This document shows positions 13,447-15,984 of a DNA stretch of 15,984 nucleotides, one piece after another (positions within the stretch are counted from its first letter, which is position 1; each line of letters begins with the position of its first letter). Origin of the DNA: JBFGFG01 sp041627475. GTDB taxonomy: Bacteria; Actinomycetota; Nitriliruptoria; Nitriliruptorales; Nitriliruptoraceae. The notes beneath the pieces are model-generated. The model was not told the origin of the DNA. It saw only the letters and a program-made list of their open reading frames with translations, and made no database searches. A program made the translations under genes and the position numbers. Where the stretch lies: positions 1-15,984 of the forward strand of contig JBFKQZ010000045.1 in assembly GCA_041627475.1 (NCBI GenBank), read 5' to 3'.

Positions 13447-15462
13447 CGCCCCTCCCCCTGGGCCGGCGCCCACGAGCACACCGGCCTCGGTGGGCACCGT
13501 CACGTGGATGCGGGTCCAGCCGTCGTCGACCTCTGCCCAGCAGCGGCCACCCCAGTCCGCGACGAGGCGCGCCACGATCGCGAGCCCCAGCCCGGAGCCC
13601 TCGACGGCAGCCCCGTCGGTGGCGCCGGCCCGCCAGTACGGCTCGAAGACGCGGGCGGCCTCCCCGGGCGTGAGATGGCCACCACGGTTCGCCACGGTGA
13701 CGAGGACGTGGTCGGCCCGCTCGTCGACCGTCACCCGTGTGGTCGCGCCGTCGCCGTGCTTCACCGCGTTGCCGAGCAGGTTCTCCATGACGTGCTGGAG
13801 CGCCGTGGGTGCGACGCGCGTGGTGGCCTCGAGCTGGGTGAGGTCGACGACAGGTGGCGGTTCGATCCCCTCGAGCGCGGCGCCGACCGCCCGGGTGAGC
13901 ACCCCGGTCGCTGCGGCCGGCTGCTCCGTGACCGCGACCGCGCGGCGGCCCTGTGCGGCCTGCTCCCCGCCGGCAGCCGCGTCCATCGCCGCGAGCCGGC
14001 GATCGAGCCGGTCGATCGCCCCGGTGAGCGATGTCCGCAGCGAGCCGAGCTGGTCCGGCGTGACCTCGCTGGCACGCCGACGCACGAGCGCCGCCGCGCC
14101 GCCGATCACGGTGAGCGGGTTCTTCAGTTCGTGTGCGGCCTCGGCATAGGCCTGCTCGGCCATCGCGTCGCGGCGTGCCTGCTCGGTCGCCCGCACCGCC
14201 GCGGCAGCGGTCGCCAGGTCGAGCCGCTCGCGCTCGTCGACCCGGCGCTGGATGACCTCCGCGAGGAGGGCGAGCGTGGCCGCCGCGAGCAGCGCGATGC
14301 GCCACGAGCTGAGGTACGGCGAGAGCAGGGCCGGTCGCGCGGCCGCCGGGGCCAGCAGCAGGACCGCGACGGGGTGCAGGAGCAGCACGGCCCCGGTCAG
14401 CACCCAGCCCGGCCGGCCCGGCACGCGGAGGACGAGCACGGCCGTCGCGACGAACAGCACCGTGACCATGCGGTTGGCGCCGGCTGCCAGGACGTGCGGG
14501 TCGGTGCCGGTGCCGACGAGCTCCAGCACCCGCCAGACATCGGCCACGACGAGGCCGACGAGGAGCACGGCGAGGGCCGTCGTCCCGCGCCTCGCGATGG
14601 TCGGTGCCGCGGGGTCGGCGCCGGGGTCGACCTGCTCGGCGGCGCCGGCGGCACGGAGTGCGTCGACCAGCGCGTCGAGCTCGTCGACGACCCGGTCCCG
14701 CATCGAGACGGCCAGCGCCTCGACCCGTTCGAGCCGCGTCAGGAGCGGGTCCCCGTCGTGGGCGTCCAGGTCACCGGCGAGGTCGACCAGCTCGTCCATC
14801 GGCACCCGCAGCTGTGCCGCGGTCCGGGTGAACATCTCGGCACGGCGTCGCTGCTCGGCGTCGAGCCGGGCGATGCGGTCGGCCGCTGCACGGCGGCGTT
14901 GGTGCGCGCGGTACCGCTCGATCGCGCGACGACGCGCCAGCCATGCGACGACCAACGTCGTGCCGAGCACGACGACGGCGTCCACGACCAGTGCAACGAC
15001 CCCGGGGTGGGCGGCGACGGCTGCCCACTGCCAGCGGGCGGCACCCACGACGACGACCGCCGCGGCGGCGACCGCCGCGATGCCGGCCACCGCGACCCAC
15101 CGCAGTGGGAACGCGAGCGCCACCACGGGTGCGAGCCCCGCCATGACCCACAGCAGCCCGGTCCCGAGGCCCACACCGTCGCCGTCACCGGTGAAGGCCG
15201 CGGACGACGTACCCGCCATGCTGACGAGGGCCACGAGGAGCAGCAGGCTCCCGACCATCGCGACGACGGGGCCGAGGCCGAGCCGACCACGGCCCAGCAG
15301 GGCGAAGGCGCCGGCGAACACGCCCAGGTGCGCCACGCTGATCCACGAGTCGAAGGCGCCGAGCACCTGGTGGACCACCGGGACCGTCAGCAGGGCCACG
15401 AGGCACACGCCCGTCACCACGCGACGGACGAGCACCTGCTCGGCGTGCTCGCTGTGGGTCAC
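13432..15462 (-). CDS. Membrane sensor histidine kinase with two sensor/DHp-like modules, the first degenerate
   Basis: About 676 residues from the GTG start. Order: five or six membrane helices (12-176), a charged coil, a first H-box-like segment TAAQLRVPMDEL (214-225), more membrane helices (294-403), a second charged coil, the true H-box EAAHELKNPLTVI (phospho-acceptor H444), then the ATPase domain with N-box HVMENLLGNAVKHG (N561, N565), a G1 box with Asn for the usual Asp (VANRGG), FEPYW and G2 GSGLGLAI. It should autophosphorylate and pass phosphate to a response regulator, but none is in the window, so partner and signal are unknown. The GTG at 15460-15462 is preferred over the ATG at 15525: GGGAG precedes it, and the extra 21 codons have many A/T third positions, unlike the rest. 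The end overlaps modC by 13 bases. Confidence 0.88.
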   Translation of the reverse strand: MTHSEHAEQVLVRRVVTGVCLVALLTVPVVHQVLGAFDSWISVAHLGVFAGAFALLGRGRLGLGPVVAMVGSLLLLVALVSMAGTSSAAFTGDGDGVGLGTGLLWVMAGLAPVVALAFPLRWVAVAGIAAVAAAAVVVVGAARWQWAAVAAHPGVVALVVDAVVVLGTTLVVAWLARRRAIERYRAHQRRRAAADRIARLDAEQRRRAEMFTRTAAQLRVPMDELVDLAGDLDAHDGDPLLTRLERVEALAVSMRDRVVDELDALVDALRAAGAAEQVDPGADPAAPTIARRGTTALAVLLVGLVVADVWRVLELVGTGTDPHVLAAGANRMVTVLFVATAVLVLRVPGRPGWVLTGAVLLLHPVAVLLLAPAAARPALLSPYLSSWRIALLAAATLALLAEVIQRRVDERERLDLATAAAAVRATEQARRDAMAEQAYAEAAHELKNPLTVIGGAAALVRRRASEVTPDQLGSLRTSLTGAIDRLDRRLAAMDAAAGGEQAAQGRRAVAVTEQPAAATGVLTRAVGAALEGIEPPPVVDLTQLEATTRVAPTALQHVMENLLGNAVKHGDGATTRVTVDERADHVLVTVANRGGHLTPGEAARVFEPYWRAGATDGAAVEGSGLGLAIVARLVADWGGRCWAEVDDGWTRIHVTVPTEAGVLVGAGPGGGAAQLG

Positions 15463-15538
15463 CCGGCTCCCGACTCCCGGCCCGACCCGCCCTGTCGGCA
15501 CCGCGCACCGAGGAGTTGAGCGCATCCGGTGACACAGC

Positions 15539-15571
15539 GCGACGGGCCACCCACAAGGGGTGGCCCGTCGC
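15539..15571 (-). terminator. Perfect 14-bp hairpin after the fasciclin gene
   Basis: GCGACGGGCCACCC and GGGTGGCCCGTCGC pair perfectly around the loop ACAAG, 18 bases past the fasciclin stop. It is the strongest hairpin in the window. No T-run follows. It separates the fasciclin gene from the kinase gene on the same strand; 76 bases remain to the preferred kinase start for its own promoter, though none is obvious. Confidence 0.8.
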
Positions 15572-15589
15572 TGCGTGGAGCGTGGCGCG

Positions 15590-15984
15590 TCAGCTGCTCG
15601 GGAGCAGGACGGCGTCGATGAGGTGGACGGTCGCGTTCGCGGTCTGGACGTTGCCGCAGATCACGGTCGCGTCGTTGGACGCGGACACGGTCGGCAGCTC
15701 GCCACCCGAGAAGTCGAACGACAGCTCAGCACCCTGCACCGTGGTGACGGTGCCGGCGGCCTCGAGGTCCTCGAGGGTGAGGTTCTCGGGCACGACGTGG
15801 AGCGTGAGGACGTTGGTCAGCGCGTCGGTGTCGGCGAGGAGCTCGTTGAGCTCCTCCTCCGTGAAGGCACCGAAGGCGTCGTTGATCGGCGCGAAGACGG
15901 TGGCGCCCTCGAGACCGTTCAGGGTGTCGACCAGGCCGGCCTCACCGACAGCGGTGACCAGCGTGGACAGGAGCGGGTTGTTCG
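15590..15984 (-). CDS. Fasciclin (FAS1) domain protein, C-terminal part (cut by window end)
   Basis: The frame is open to the right edge, so the start lies outside; about 130 C-terminal residues are visible. They cover most of one FAS1 domain: LLSTLVTAVGEAGLVDTL, the H1 motif ATVFAPINDAFGAF, the family-typical NVLTLHVVPENL (H2 region), and the closing strand ATVHLIDAVLLPSS at the very C-terminus. FAS1 domains are adhesion or surface modules, usually secreted or lipid-anchored in actinobacteria (MPT70/MPB83-like). A signal peptide or further domains would be upstream and unseen. The single Cys (VICGN) is near the end. It ends in TGA, followed by a strong hairpin. Confidence 0.93.
   Translation of the reverse strand, partial: NNPLLSTLVTAVGEAGLVDTLNGLEGATVFAPINDAFGAFTEEELNELLADTDALTNVLTLHVVPENLTLEDLEAAGTVTTVQGAELSFDFSGGELPTVSASNDATVICGNVQTANATVHLIDAVLLPSS

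Noticed and set aside
11315..15519. Very long antisense/out-of-frame ORFs (about 1000 and 1140 codons) across modABC and the kinase
   Set aside because: They are Arg/Pro/Ala-rich or His/Asp/Arg-rich low-information translations that cross several real genes. No motif supports coding.
15463..15525. An ATG start for the histidine kinase at 15525
   Set aside because: The 21 codons have many A/T third positions unlike the gene body, and there is no ribosome-binding site. It cannot be excluded without experimental data.

Overview
The window is very GC-rich (clearly above 70% by eye), with GC-ending codons, GTG/TTG starts and a CarD-type RNA polymerase regulator. This points to an actinobacterium (Actinomycetota), but nothing here fixes genus or family. 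Coding is dense: sixteen genes, two of them cut by the window ends, and no gap over 300 bases. I see no tRNA, rRNA, transposase, phage gene or CRISPR array. The many long ORFs antisense to real genes are GC-skew artefacts.

Left part (1-6731). A partial molybdopterin oxidoreductase of the FdhF/YdeP type ends at 582. It is followed by two copies of an almost identical 31-base palindrome. A leftward block then reads, in transcription order, duplicated-domain secreted protein -> azlC -> azlD (overlapping), carD with its own AT-rich promoter, hrpB helicase and an AlkB-type dioxygenase.

Middle (6732-10890). A 185-base divergent regulatory region separates the duplicated-domain secreted protein (leftward) from a secreted galactose-oxidase/glyoxal-oxidase-like copper radical oxidase (rightward). 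The oxidase keeps the copper ligands but has Gly where the cofactor Cys should be. Then come a hairpin terminator, msrA, a class I glutamine amidotransferase and the convergent acyP.

Right part (10891-15984). modA-modB-modC form a tight molybdate-uptake operon, each junction a GTGA overlap. modC runs 13 bases into the end of a convergent membrane histidine kinase whose first half looks like a duplicated sensor module that has lost its phospho-acceptor His. A fasciclin-domain gene, entering from the right edge, ends at a 14-bp perfect hairpin.

How the genes fit together: molybdate import (modABC) could supply the molybdoenzyme at the left end. AlkB repairs alkylated nucleic acid and MsrA repairs oxidised methionine; MsrA sits just after an oxidase family that makes H2O2. 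No complete new multi-gene system is evident. The best leads are the Cys-less copper oxidase with its divergent partner, the doubled histidine kinase and the twin palindromes.
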